From positions 1-54,626 of the forward strand of contig JAALLE010000016.1 of the NCBI GenBank assembly GCA_011087605.1: DNA of 54,626 nucleotides, given 5' to 3'. The position numbers were made by a program, and so were the translations under genes. Shown here in pieces: positions 47,445-54,626 of the stretch; within the stretch, counting starts at the first letter, position 1, and the number at the start of each line of letters is the position of its first letter. Under the pieces are notes generated by a model. That model was not told the DNA's origin, ran no database searches, and worked only from the letters and a program-made list of their open reading frames with translations. The stretch comes from Hyphomicrobiales bacterium. Its GTDB lineage: Bacteria; Pseudomonadota; Alphaproteobacteria; Rhizobiales; Rhizobiaceae.

Positions 47445-47460
47445 TGCCGTTCAGGCTTAA
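47441..47460. repeat. gene-end hairpin with CCGTTCAGG core (copy 3)
   Basis: TTAGTGCC-GTTCA-GGCTTAA overlaps the rlmH stop codon. The stem is only GCC/GGC plus interrupted pairs, but the core CCGTTCAGG is identical to that of the hairpins at 2880-2898 and 9842-9862. Confidence 0.45.
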
Positions 47461-47487
47461 ACAGTGGTCGCTGAGCGTCATTCATGG

Positions 47488-47502
47488 TTAATTAAACATT
47501 AA
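47488..47502 (+). promoter_or_regulatory. perfect CtrA binding site upstream of envC-ctpA
   Basis: TTAA-N7-TTAA (TTAATTAAACATTAA) matches the full CtrA consensus. It lies 48 bases before the start of the envC-like gene, where a bound CtrA dimer could control its promoter. CtrA is the cell-cycle master regulator of alphaproteobacteria. Confidence 0.6.
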
Positions 47503-47549
47503 CACTGGCGGGACTAGTTTGCCCGCATCGAACTCGGCCTTGTTGCACC

Positions 47550-48947
47550 ATGCGCTTAACATGCAAAATCTGGTTTATTCCACGGACCTTGCGAGGGCTT
47601 TTCGCCGCGGGAATCATTGTTTTGTCGATTGCAGGCGTGGCGGCAGCGCAATCAAGCATCACCGACCGCCAGTCCACCATTGAACAACTGGAAGCCGTCA
47701 CCAACAGTTTAAATGCTGCTGAGCAACGTCAACTGGCGTTGAAAAAGCAGATAGAAACGCTCGACCGGGATGTTGGGGCTATCAACCGGGCACTAATCGA
47801 AGGAGCCAAACGAGGCCAGGAACTCGAAAAATCAATCTCTGAAACCGAAGAACGGTTGACCGTCCTGTTAAAATCACAAAATCGGCTGAGCAGTTCATTA
47901 CACGGCAAGCGCGCCCTTTTGAGCGAAGTACTCGCAGCACTTCAGCGAATGGGCACCAATCCGCCACCAGCCCTGCTGGTTCGGCCGGAAGATGCACTGG
48001 CTTCGGTGCGCAGCGCCATACTTTTGGGCTCGGTGGTGCCTGAAATCGGGTCGCAAGCCAAAATTTTGCTCACCGAACTCAACGCCCTGAAGGAGATTTC
48101 CGCCTCCGTCGAACAGGAAAAGGAAAATCTTAACCGCGGTCTTAACAGGTTGGCGGAAGACGAAACCAGATTGTCTGTGCTGGTTGAAGAAAAGCAAAGT
48201 CTGGCCACACAATCCCGCAACGAACTCGTCAGTGAGCGCGCTCGGGCCATTGAGCTTGGCAAAAAGGCTGTATCTCTCAAAGATTTGATTAGCGATCTGG
48301 AAAGCCAGATTGCGTCGGCCACCGCAGCTGCCAAGGCCGCCAAGGAAGCGGATTTACGGCGTCAGAAACGCGAGAGCGACCGCTTGGCAAGTACGCGAAA
48401 AGAACTCGAAGCCGGTAAGGTTCCGTCAGACCAAAATGGCTCGCTGGCCAATGTTTACAACCCATCTCGCATCGAGCCTGCAATTGCTTTCAGTCAGGCC
48501 CAGGGCACATTGTTGCGTCCTGTCAGCGGCCAGGTTTTATATGGATTTGGTGAGGAAGCATTCGGACAAGGCAAGAGTAGCAGCGTCGCCATGTCTACAC
48601 GTCCCAATGCCCGTGTCCGTTCTCCCACAGACGGTTGGGTGGTTTATGCCGGGCCTTTTCGTTCTTACGGGCAGATCCTTATTTTGAACGCAGGTGAAGG
48701 TTATCACATGGTTCTGTCCGGTCTTGCCGAAGTCAATGTGGAGGCTGGCAGATTCGTTTTGGCCGGTGAACCAGTTGGTAGAATGGGCGTGATCCGTTTT
48801 GCCGCTGCAATTCCTTTAGATTTGGGTTCCAATAAGCCTGTTCTGACTGTAGAGTTGCGCAAAGACGGCAAATCTATCGACCCGGCTCCCTGGTGGGCCA
48901 TCCGCAAGGGGTCGCAAAAGCAAAATCGCCCGAAACAGGGCACTTAA
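47550..48947 (+). CDS. murein hydrolase activator EnvC family protein
   Basis: Exported 465-residue protein. A signal peptide (GLFAAGIIVLSIAGVAAAQ, ~15-35) is followed by long coiled coils (~40-130 and ~175-285) and a C-terminal LytM/M23 domain (~310-450) with GQVLYGFGEEAFGQGKSSSV and VRSPTDGWVVYAGPFRSYGQ. The zinc residues of active M23 enzymes (H-x3-D and H-x-H) are not seen, e.g. GEGYHMVLSGL keeps one His at most. So it is more likely an activator of amidases at division, as EnvC and DipM/LdpF are. A perfect CtrA box lies upstream; ctpA follows by 13 bases. Confidence 0.88.
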   Translation: MRLTCKIWFIPRTLRGLFAAGIIVLSIAGVAAAQSSITDRQSTIEQLEAVTNSLNAAEQRQLALKKQIETLDRDVGAINRALIEGAKRGQELEKSISETEERLTVLLKSQNRLSSSLHGKRALLSEVLAALQRMGTNPPPALLVRPEDALASVRSAILLGSVVPEIGSQAKILLTELNALKEISASVEQEKENLNRGLNRLAEDETRLSVLVEEKQSLATQSRNELVSERARAIELGKKAVSLKDLISDLESQIASATAAAKAAKEADLRRQKRESDRLASTRKELEAGKVPSDQNGSLANVYNPSRIEPAIAFSQAQGTLLRPVSGQVLYGFGEEAFGQGKSSSVAMSTRPNARVRSPTDGWVVYAGPFRSYGQILILNAGEGYHMVLSGLAEVNVEAGRFVLAGEPVGRMGVIRFAAAIPLDLGSNKPVLTVELRKDGKSIDPAPWWAIRKGSQKQNRPKQGT

Positions 48948-48960
48948 AAGGGTTTAGGAA

Positions 48961-50316
48961 ATGATTCGCAGAATATCTTTGCTGATGACAGCTGCCGCAG
49001 TGGGCGCCTTGACTGCAGTGGCCGTACACCAGGGATCCCAATTTGCGTCCCAAGCTGATGCCGCAGGTTCTGAAACCTACCGTCAACTTGATATTTTCGG
49101 GGATATTTTTGAGCGGGTCCGTTCGCAGTATGTAACCAAGCCCGAAGAAGAAAAACTGATCAAAAATGCCATCAATGGCATGTTACAGGCGCTGGACCCT
49201 CATTCGTCTTACCTTGATCTCAAGGAAAGCAACTCCATGCGGGAGCAGACCAAGGGTGAATTCGGCGGCCTTGGCATCGAAGTGACAATGGAAAATGAGC
49301 TGGTCAAAGTGATCACTCCGATTGATGACACACCCGCATCCAAGGCAGGCGTTCTGGCCGGTGATCTGGTGAGCCAGATCGATGGTGAAAATGTTCGCGG
49401 TCTGTCATTGCAGCAAGCGGTTGAGAAAATGCGCGGGCTGGTCAACACGCCAATTGAATTGACGATTTTGAGAAAAGGCGCCGACAAGCCACTCAAGATC
49501 AAGATTGTTCGAGCGATTATTGAACTCAAATCCGTAAAATTTCGGGTGGAAGGCGATGACGTTGGCTATGTAGACGTCAACGGATTTACCGAAAAAACGC
49601 TTCCCGGCGTAGAAAACGCTATCAAGAAGATTCGCGAAGACGTCTCAGACGACAAACTCAAGGGCTACGTGCTTGATCTGCGCCTTAACCCCGGCGGCCT
49701 GTTGGGTCAGGCCATTGGCGTATCGAATGCCTTCCTCAACCGTGGTGAGATCGTCTCCACCCGGGGTCGCGACAAGAACGACGTTCAGCGCAACAACGCA
49801 ACTCCCGGCGATCTGACACGAGGCAAACCGGTCATTGTTTTGATCAATGGTGGATCGGCCAGTGCTTCGGAGATTGTTGCTGGTGCACTGCAGGACCATC
49901 GTCGCGGCACCGTGCTCGGCACCCGCTCGTTCGGCAAGGGCTCTGTTCAGACCATTATCCCTCTGGGGGGTGACAACGGCGCGCTAAGATTGACAACAGC
50001 ACTTTATTACACGCCTTCCGGCTGTTCCATTCAGGGCAAGGGCATTGATCCGGACATCAAGATTGAACAACCATTGCCGGATGAACTGAAGGGCCGCCTT
50101 GAAGCTCGCGGCGAATCCAGTCTGCGCAATTCAATCGAAGGTGAAAGTCAGGATGATTCAGGTTCCGGCTCGTTTGCCTATGTGCCACCTGACCCCAAGG
50201 ACGATGTTCAGTTGAACTATGCTCTCGATCTGTTGCGTGGAATCAAAAGTGACGCTGCATTTCCGCCAAGCCTTGATGGGGTTGTGGGCAATGTTGAAGG
50301 TTGTAAGCGCGTTTAA
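48961..50316 (+). CDS. ctpA: S41 family carboxy-terminal processing protease
   Basis: Periplasmic Ser-Lys protease of 451 residues. The leader (ISLLMTAAAVGALTAVAVHQ) precedes a PDZ domain (~100-185, GEFGGLGIEVTMENELVKVI) and the S41 core, with DLRLNPGGLL, the serine block INGGSASASEIVAGAL (catalytic Ser about 301) and Lys326 in TRSFGKGSVQT. The C-terminal ~90 residues include an acidic, Ser/Gly-rich stretch. These proteases process envelope enzymes; pairing with an EnvC-like protein suggests cell-wall remodelling. Confidence 0.95.
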   Translation: MIRRISLLMTAAAVGALTAVAVHQGSQFASQADAAGSETYRQLDIFGDIFERVRSQYVTKPEEEKLIKNAINGMLQALDPHSSYLDLKESNSMREQTKGEFGGLGIEVTMENELVKVITPIDDTPASKAGVLAGDLVSQIDGENVRGLSLQQAVEKMRGLVNTPIELTILRKGADKPLKIKIVRAIIELKSVKFRVEGDDVGYVDVNGFTEKTLPGVENAIKKIREDVSDDKLKGYVLDLRLNPGGLLGQAIGVSNAFLNRGEIVSTRGRDKNDVQRNNATPGDLTRGKPVIVLINGGSASASEIVAGALQDHRRGTVLGTRSFGKGSVQTIIPLGGDNGALRLTTALYYTPSGCSIQGKGIDPDIKIEQPLPDELKGRLEARGESSLRNSIEGESQDDSGSGSFAYVPPDPKDDVQLNYALDLLRGIKSDAAFPPSLDGVVGNVEGCKRV

Positions 50317-50354
50317 CGATTCTAACCCTGTGATGCCGCTGGGGGTTACCGCCA

Positions 50355-51539
50355 ATGGATGATCTGCACAAACCGCTGGGGAAGCCCGGCAAAGTGCCAT
50401 CTGATCGTCAATGGGTTCTGCCTGCCATTATGGCTGCAGGAACAGTACTTCTCAGCCTGACCGCATATTTTGTTCTTGATGCCAGGGACGACGGCCGCAC
50501 CAGTGTGGCCATCAATGATGCCAACCCGGCCGGATCAGCAACCACACCAGCGGTTGCTCCCCAACAACCGGCCTCCGTCGGGAATCAACCAAACAAACCG
50601 GCGACAGTTGGACAATCGGGAGCCGAATTCGACCTCAGCAAGGTCAAACCCCTCAGCCCTGTAGAGCCCCTGCCCAACGCATCGAATGGTCAGGCCGAAG
50701 CGCCTGCCTTCAAACCGGTCCAGAAACCAACTGCCAGATTATCGAACTGGATGCCGGTTCCGGATCTGGTGGAGAAATCCGAATTTGGCTCCCTGCCCCG
50801 CATATCTGACGGCAATGTGCGCCCGTTGGACGCCTATTCCCAGTCCAGTGGTGTCAGTGGCACCAATCGAATTGCGATTGTTGTCGGTGGGCTGGGCCTC
50901 AGCCAGACCGGCACTCAGGCGGCGATCAAGGATTTGCCCTCTTCGATCTCACTAGGGTTCTCCCCATTTGGAAATTCTCTGCAAAGATGGATGCAAAATG
51001 CCCGTCGGGAGGGGCATGAAGTTGTCTTGCAATTGCCAATGGAGCCGCTTGGTTATCCAACAATCAATCCCGGCCCAAGAACTCTGGTCAGCGGAGTAGA
51101 GCCGGGCAAGAACCTGATGAACATGCGCTGGGCATTGGGACGTATGACAAATTACCCGGTTGTCATGAATTATCTCGGGGCTGGTCTAACTGGAAAATCC
51201 GCTGATCTGCGGCCTTTGCTCGAAGAAATCCGCAATCGGGGCCTGGGCTATATTGACGATGGGTCTGCCAGTGCCAGTGTGGCGGTCAAATTGGCGCAGG
51301 ACCTGCGCCTGCCCCACGCCTCCGGCAACATCATCATCGATGCTGTGCGCAAGGAAGACCGTATTCGCAACAACCTCAAAGTGCTGGAATCTCTGGCCAA
51401 GGCCAGAGGTTTTGCCATCGGAACGGCATCGGCTTTTCCAGAATCAGTCAGGATCATCAAGGATTGGGCAAAACAGGCAGAAAAGAGCGACATTATCATT
51501 GTTCCCGTCAGCAACCTGTTGAAGGACTATGGGAGATGA
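50355..51539 (+). CDS. divergent polysaccharide deacetylase family protein
   Basis: A 394-residue envelope protein with one N-terminal membrane helix ([21 protein letters not shown], ~22-42) and a Pro/Ala/Gln-rich stretch to ~160. The catalytic-like domain (~175-390) begins [20 protein letters not shown] and has [32 protein letters not shown] and [13 protein letters not shown]. It is the 'divergent polysaccharide deacetylase' (DUF610) type. The usual start I-V-I-D-D is IVVGG here, so the first metal Asp residues are lacking. It follows ctpA and overlaps rppH by 11 bases. Confidence 0.88.
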   Translation: MDDLHKPLGKPGKVPSDRQWVLPAIMAAGTVLLSLTAYFVLDARDDGRTSVAINDANPAGSATTPAVAPQQPASVGNQPNKPATVGQSGAEFDLSKVKPLSPVEPLPNASNGQAEAPAFKPVQKPTARLSNWMPVPDLVEKSEFGSLPRISDGNVRPLDAYSQSSGVSGTNRIAIVVGGLGLSQTGTQAAIKDLPSSISLGFSPFGNSLQRWMQNARREGHEVVLQLPMEPLGYPTINPGPRTLVSGVEPGKNLMNMRWALGRMTNYPVVMNYLGAGLTGKSADLRPLLEEIRNRGLGYIDDGSASASVAVKLAQDLRLPHASGNIIIDAVRKEDRIRNNLKVLESLAKARGFAIGTASAFPESVRIIKDWAKQAEKSDIIIVPVSNLLKDYGR

Positions 51540-52053
51540 ATATTTGACCGATCAATGGCAGCATCTGCCCTATCGCCCCTGTGTCGGTATCATGGTTCTC
51601 AATGGCGCAGGCAAGGTCTGGATTGGCCACCGGATGTCTGAAGGCAACACGGAATATTCAGGCTCACCAAAACGCTGGCAAATGCCACAGGGCGGCATCG
51701 ATAAGGGGGAAGATCCCAAACCCGCCAGCTTGCGTGAACTCTATGAGGAAACCGGCATATCCAGCGTCACTTTGCTGGATCAGACCAATGAATGGCTGAC
51801 TTACGATTTACCGACCCACATGCTTGGCACCGGCTTGCGTGGCAAATATCGGGGACAGAAGCAAATGTGGTTTGCCTATCGGTTTGACGGCAATGAGTCT
51901 GAAATTGCCATCAATCCTCCGCCGGACAATCACACCCCGGAATTTGATGACTGGCGCTGGGAAGACATGGCCAAACTGCCGGATCTGATTGTTGATTTTA
52001 AGGTCGACATTTACACTCAGGTCGTCGCTCGGTTCAGCCATTTGTCTGGCTAG
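51529..52053 (+). CDS. rppH: RNA pyrophosphohydrolase
   Basis: Nudix hydrolase of 174 residues that removes pyrophosphate from mRNA 5' ends and starts decay. The Nudix box [20 protein letters not shown] (55-74, then TGI) is complete. [19 protein letters not shown] and WQMPQGG precede it, and [17 protein letters not shown] is specific to RppH. AAGGAC lies just before ATG 51529. Coupled to the preceding deacetylase gene. Confidence 0.95.
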   Translation: MGDEYLTDQWQHLPYRPCVGIMVLNGAGKVWIGHRMSEGNTEYSGSPKRWQMPQGGIDKGEDPKPASLRELYEETGISSVTLLDQTNEWLTYDLPTHMLGTGLRGKYRGQKQMWFAYRFDGNESEIAINPPPDNHTPEFDDWRWEDMAKLPDLIVDFKVDIYTQVVARFSHLSG

Positions 52054-52068
52054 CCCGGCGGTGGAATC

Positions 52069-52983
52069 TTAGTCGACCGCTTCTTTATCAAACAAGGCTT
52101 CTTCCTGGGAAGCCGCGCAGGCATAAAGCCAGTCGACAAAAATTCGAACAGCCGCCCGGCCACTGTTTTCGCCCTCGATCACCCAATAGGCATCGACAAG
52201 AGGGATCTCCATATCTTTCCACGCTCTAACCAGACTACCATTCATCAATAAATCGTGTGCCAGGCGACCGCGGGCGAGGGCAACACCTAAACCTTGCTCG
52301 GCGGCTCTTAAGACCAGGTCAGATGATGTAAACCGCGCGCCCTGACTGGTGTTGAAGTCGGATAGTCCGAATTCCTTTTGCCAATGCGACCATAATGTGT
52401 TCGGGTCCCGATCGTGGAGCAATGGCAATTTTGAAAGTTCTAGGCTGTCGCCTGGTCGCGAACTCAGCAAGTTAGGGCTCACCACGGGAAACAGCACATC
52501 ATCCATCAGTGGTTTACTGTTGCTGACACTCGGCCTGGATCCCATTCGGATGCTAATATCAGCGCCTTCATCCATCGGCAGTTTGGGCGCTTGATCAACG
52601 ACAATCGAAACTTCCACCGAGCTGTGTTTTTCCTGGAATTGCGGCAAACGAGGCAAAAGCCAACGCACTGCAAAGGATGGTGTTGTTGCGACTATCAGAC
52701 CATTGGCACGTCGCGATTCCCGCACCGAAATTACCGATCTTTCAAGTGATTCAAATGTGTCGAGACACTGGCGGCCCAACCTTTCACCCTGCTCAGTAAA
52801 CTTGATGGCTCCGCGTGTCCCATGGCGGGCAAACAGCGGCACACCAATCCAAGCTTCAAGTTCCTTCAAATGATGGCTTATGGCCGAGTGTGCCACCCCC
52901 AATAAGCGCCCGGCCGGCCGGACCCCGCCCGACACATAAACCGCAGCCAAAGCCCGCAACGAAGAAAGTGGTAAGTTTTTCAT
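52069..52983 (-). CDS. LysR family transcriptional regulator (GcvA/AmpR-like)
   Basis: A 304-residue regulator: winged helix at 1-65 (LPLSSLRALAAVYVSGGVRP, AHSAISHHLKELEAWIGVPLF) and a substrate-binding domain from ~90. The start ATG 52983 gives the standard MKNLPLSSLRAL; the frame continues upstream but without family features. The helix 'S-x-x-S-H-H-L-K-x-L-E' and later GLGVALARGRLAHDLL fit the GcvA-like subgroup. It is divergent from a glutathionyl-hydroquinone reductase-like gene 90 bases away, which is its likely target. Confidence 0.9.
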   Translation of the reverse strand: MKNLPLSSLRALAAVYVSGGVRPAGRLLGVAHSAISHHLKELEAWIGVPLFARHGTRGAIKFTEQGERLGRQCLDTFESLERSVISVRESRRANGLIVATTPSFAVRWLLPRLPQFQEKHSSVEVSIVVDQAPKLPMDEGADISIRMGSRPSVSNSKPLMDDVLFPVVSPNLLSSRPGDSLELSKLPLLHDRDPNTLWSHWQKEFGLSDFNTSQGARFTSSDLVLRAAEQGLGVALARGRLAHDLLMNGSLVRAWKDMEIPLVDAYWVIEGENSGRAAVRIFVDWLYACAASQEEALFDKEAVD

Positions 52984-53001
52984 GGTCTGTAAATTAGACC
53001 A
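52983..53001. promoter_or_regulatory. candidate LysR operator at the lysR start codon
   Basis: TGGTCT-N7-AGACCA is a perfect 6-bp inverted repeat that contains the LysR-type T-N11-A layout. It begins at the lysR ATG and reaches into the 90-base gap shared with the divergent GST-like gene. Binding there could repress lysR and affect the neighbour. Confidence 0.5.
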
Positions 53002-53073
53002 AAACCTCCCAATTTGTGAACAGTATTTTTTGCCACACCCGGTTAGATATCTTCTGCAAAGGAGAAAATCACC

Positions 53074-54093
53074 ATGGGAATGCTGCAGAACGGACGATGG
53101 ATCCACCAAGACACAATCATCAAAAATGGCACCTATCTCAGGGCAGCCAGCCCTATCAGGGCCGAAAATCCCGCTGCAATTGCCGCCCGAATGAGCAAAA
53201 ACCCCAAATCTTTCCTTCTGATAGCCTCACACAGCTGTCCCTGGTCTCACAGAACCGTTCTGCTGCACGCAATCCGCCGTATGGCAGTGCCAGTTCATTA
53301 TGCACACGGCCCGCGTGTTGAAGGCTATGCGGCAAATGGTGGCGAAGTCTGGCAAGTGCCCGGACGTCCATCATACATCACTCATTTGCACCAGCTCTAT
53401 ACGCTCCACAACCCGGCCTATTCAGGCCGTTCAACCGTTCCACTTCTTTGGGACTCAACAGAACAGCGCATAGTTTCAAACGAATCTTCCGACATATTGA
53501 AAATTTTGGACTTGGTTGGCGGCCACCACATACCACAGGTGACAATGCGCCCGCCTTCTCTGCGGGCCAAGATCGAGGCGGCGAACCAAATGATCTATCA
53601 TGGACTAAATAACGCGGTCTATCAGGCCGGGTTTGCCGAACAACAGGACGCTTACGATCAGGCTGTCACTCTGGTGTTTGAAACACTTGATTGTATCAAC
53701 CAGCATCTGGCTGTTAATCGCTTCTATTTTGGACCTGTGATCACTGAAACCGATCTGTGGATATTTCCATCGCTGGTGAGATTCGATGCTGTTTATGCCG
53801 TGCTGTTCAAATGCTCAAAGCGGCGTCTGGCTGATTATTCCCATCTTTGGGAGTATGCGCGCGATCTGTTCGCCGTTGATTGCGTCCGCAACTCTATCGA
53901 TTTCGAACAAATGCGTCGTGGGTGCTATCTCGCTGACGGTCGGGACCCCAATCCGATTATTGCCATTGCCCCCGACAATGATTGGTTCGCCCCACACCTC
54001 CGACATAAATTGGGCCCAACGCAACTCGCACTTCGATGCGGCGGGTTTATTGACGTAGACCATTCCACTCTCTCACAGATAAGCAATGGGTGA
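53074..54093 (+). CDS. glutathionyl-hydroquinone reductase-like glutathione S-transferase (Xi class)
   Basis: A 339-residue protein of the YqjG/ECM4 type that reduces glutathionyl-hydroquinones. The catalytic Cys lies in LIASHSCPWSHRTVLLHA (the CPW-x-H-R-T motif). TVPLLWDSTEQRIVSNESSD is the glutathione-binding region (V-P-x-L-W-D and N-E-S), followed by an all-helical C-terminal domain with FGPVITETDLWIFPSLVRFD (I-T-E-T/A-D-x-x-x-F). AAAGGAG precedes ATG 53074. It is divergent from a LysR gene and overlaps the LysE exporter start by eight bases. Confidence 0.88.
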   Translation: MGMLQNGRWIHQDTIIKNGTYLRAASPIRAENPAAIAARMSKNPKSFLLIASHSCPWSHRTVLLHAIRRMAVPVHYAHGPRVEGYAANGGEVWQVPGRPSYITHLHQLYTLHNPAYSGRSTVPLLWDSTEQRIVSNESSDILKILDLVGGHHIPQVTMRPPSLRAKIEAANQMIYHGLNNAVYQAGFAEQQDAYDQAVTLVFETLDCINQHLAVNRFYFGPVITETDLWIFPSLVRFDAVYAVLFKCSKRRLADYSHLWEYARDLFAVDCVRNSIDFEQMRRGCYLADGRDPNPIIAIAPDNDWFAPHLRHKLGPTQLALRCGGFIDVDHSTLSQISNG

Positions 54094-54613
54094 TTTCGCC
54101 CCCGCATTGGGCTTGCTGATTATCGCGGCCATCACCCCGGGACCAAACAACCTGTTTGTCTTAAACTCTGCCATGCGTGGAGGATTGGCCGCTGCGGCCA
54201 GGACCATTGGAGCCATCACGCTTGGATCCGTGTTTCTGTTCGCGATGGTTAAATTGGGCTTGGACGCCATGGTCAACATGGTTCCGATGTCGCGACCGAT
54301 AATGGGGTTTTTGGGCGCGCTCTATCTTGGCTGGCTTGGGATTAACATGCTCCGCGCCGACCAAGAAAAACCTGCCGTCAACACCCGAATTCCGCATCAT
54401 TCACACGTTGGCCTGACTCTGTTTCAACTTCTCAATCCCAAAGGCTGGATATTGATGAGTGTCTATGTCACCGCTGCCGGACAAACCCAAATAACAACTT
54501 TGCTGATCGTTTTGTTGTTGGTGATGTCCGCATGCCTGTCGGCCTGGGCTGTACTTGGGATGTTTCTTTCCAAAATTGTAACTACTCAGCTACCCTATTT
54601 CTGCTGCCATTAG
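54086..54613 (+). CDS. LysE/RhtB family amino-acid exporter, short C-terminus
   Basis: An inner-membrane exporter of 175 residues; the family has ~200-210. FAPALGLLIIAAITPGPNNL contains the invariant T-P-G-P near the start, followed by GALYLGWLGINMLRA and LNPKGWI (N-P-K-x-W). Residues 1-150 match well, but the tail TTQLPYFCCH lacks the usual last membrane helix, so the gene may be frameshifted just before the window end or naturally short. It starts inside the GST-like gene, suggesting coexpression. The substrate is unknown. Confidence 0.8.
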   Translation: MGDFAPALGLLIIAAITPGPNNLFVLNSAMRGGLAAAARTIGAITLGSVFLFAMVKLGLDAMVNMVPMSRPIMGFLGALYLGWLGINMLRADQEKPAVNTRIPHHSHVGLTLFQLLNPKGWILMSVYVTAAGQTQITTLLIVLLLVMSACLSAWAVLGMFLSKIVTTQLPYFCCH

Positions 54614-54626
54614 GTGCGACAATTTG

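Overview
The window reads as chromosomal core DNA of an alphaproteobacterium, most likely of the order Hyphomicrobiales (Rhizobiales). The basis is the family content and gene order, not a database search: actR-actS-hrpB; mutM, enoyl-CoA hydratase, rpsT, dnaA, dnaN, recF; dnaK/dnaJ, pyrF, DUF1330, DUF2852, YgjP-type peptidase, trpF-trpB-trpA, accD, folC; and rplU-rpmA, GNAT, obgE-proB-proA-nadD-rsfS-rlmH-envC-ctpA-polysaccharide deacetylase-rppH. Alphaproteobacterial signatures also appear: an RpoH promoter of the CTTG-N18-CTTAT type before dnaK, a perfect CtrA box (TTAA-N7-TTAA) before envC, and a cluster of GANTC (CcrM) sites upstream of dnaA. Base composition is moderate. No rRNA, CRISPR array, prophage or intact transposon was seen.

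Layout. 1-722 is decayed DNA abutting the 3' end of a tRNA-Arg gene: the first ~85 codons of a glutamine synthetase-like gene, cut off at what looks like an insertion-sequence end, and the C-terminus of an integrase-core transposase. 1001-7475 carries an L,D-transpeptidase lipoprotein, mmcB (DNA repair), the redox two-component pair actR/actS (RegA/RegB type), and an hrpB helicase gene broken by a 9-G tract. 7500-12741 (minus strand) holds a YnjBCD-like ABC importer and glpK. 12806-21655 is a plus-strand run of SDR, mutM, a small unknown gene, enoyl-CoA hydratase, rpsT, a ~700-base regulatory-looking gap, a rhodanese, a probable 23-codon leader peptide, dnaA, dnaN and recF.

21662-24216 has a ThiF/MoeB-like protein, a secreted Cys/His-rich mini-protein, an HAD dehalogenase and alkB. 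24255-31891 is the chaperone and pyrimidine block, with an FkbM methyltransferase set between dnaK and dnaJ. 31924-37911 is tryptophan, fatty-acid and folate synthesis plus a Crp/Fnr regulator. 37976-40177 has a DMT exporter and a serine-glyoxylate-type aminotransferase. 40393-52053 is the ribosome, proline, NAD and cell-envelope block. 52069-54613 holds a LysR regulator divergent from a glutathionyl-hydroquinone reductase-like gene and a LysE exporter.

Most of the window is ordinary housekeeping and no clearly new multigene system was found. The best leads are small: (i) a leader ORF with an excellent Shine-Dalgarno sequence followed by a hairpin, just before dnaA; (ii) seven GANTC sites, a near-CtrA site and two dyads in the rpsT-dnaA gap; (iii) a recurring gene-end hairpin with the shared core CCGTTCAGG; (iv) the Cys/His-rich secreted peptide with an inverted repeat in its upstream region; (v) the homopolymer frameshift in hrpB; (vi) the FkbM methyltransferase in the dnaK/dnaJ locus.
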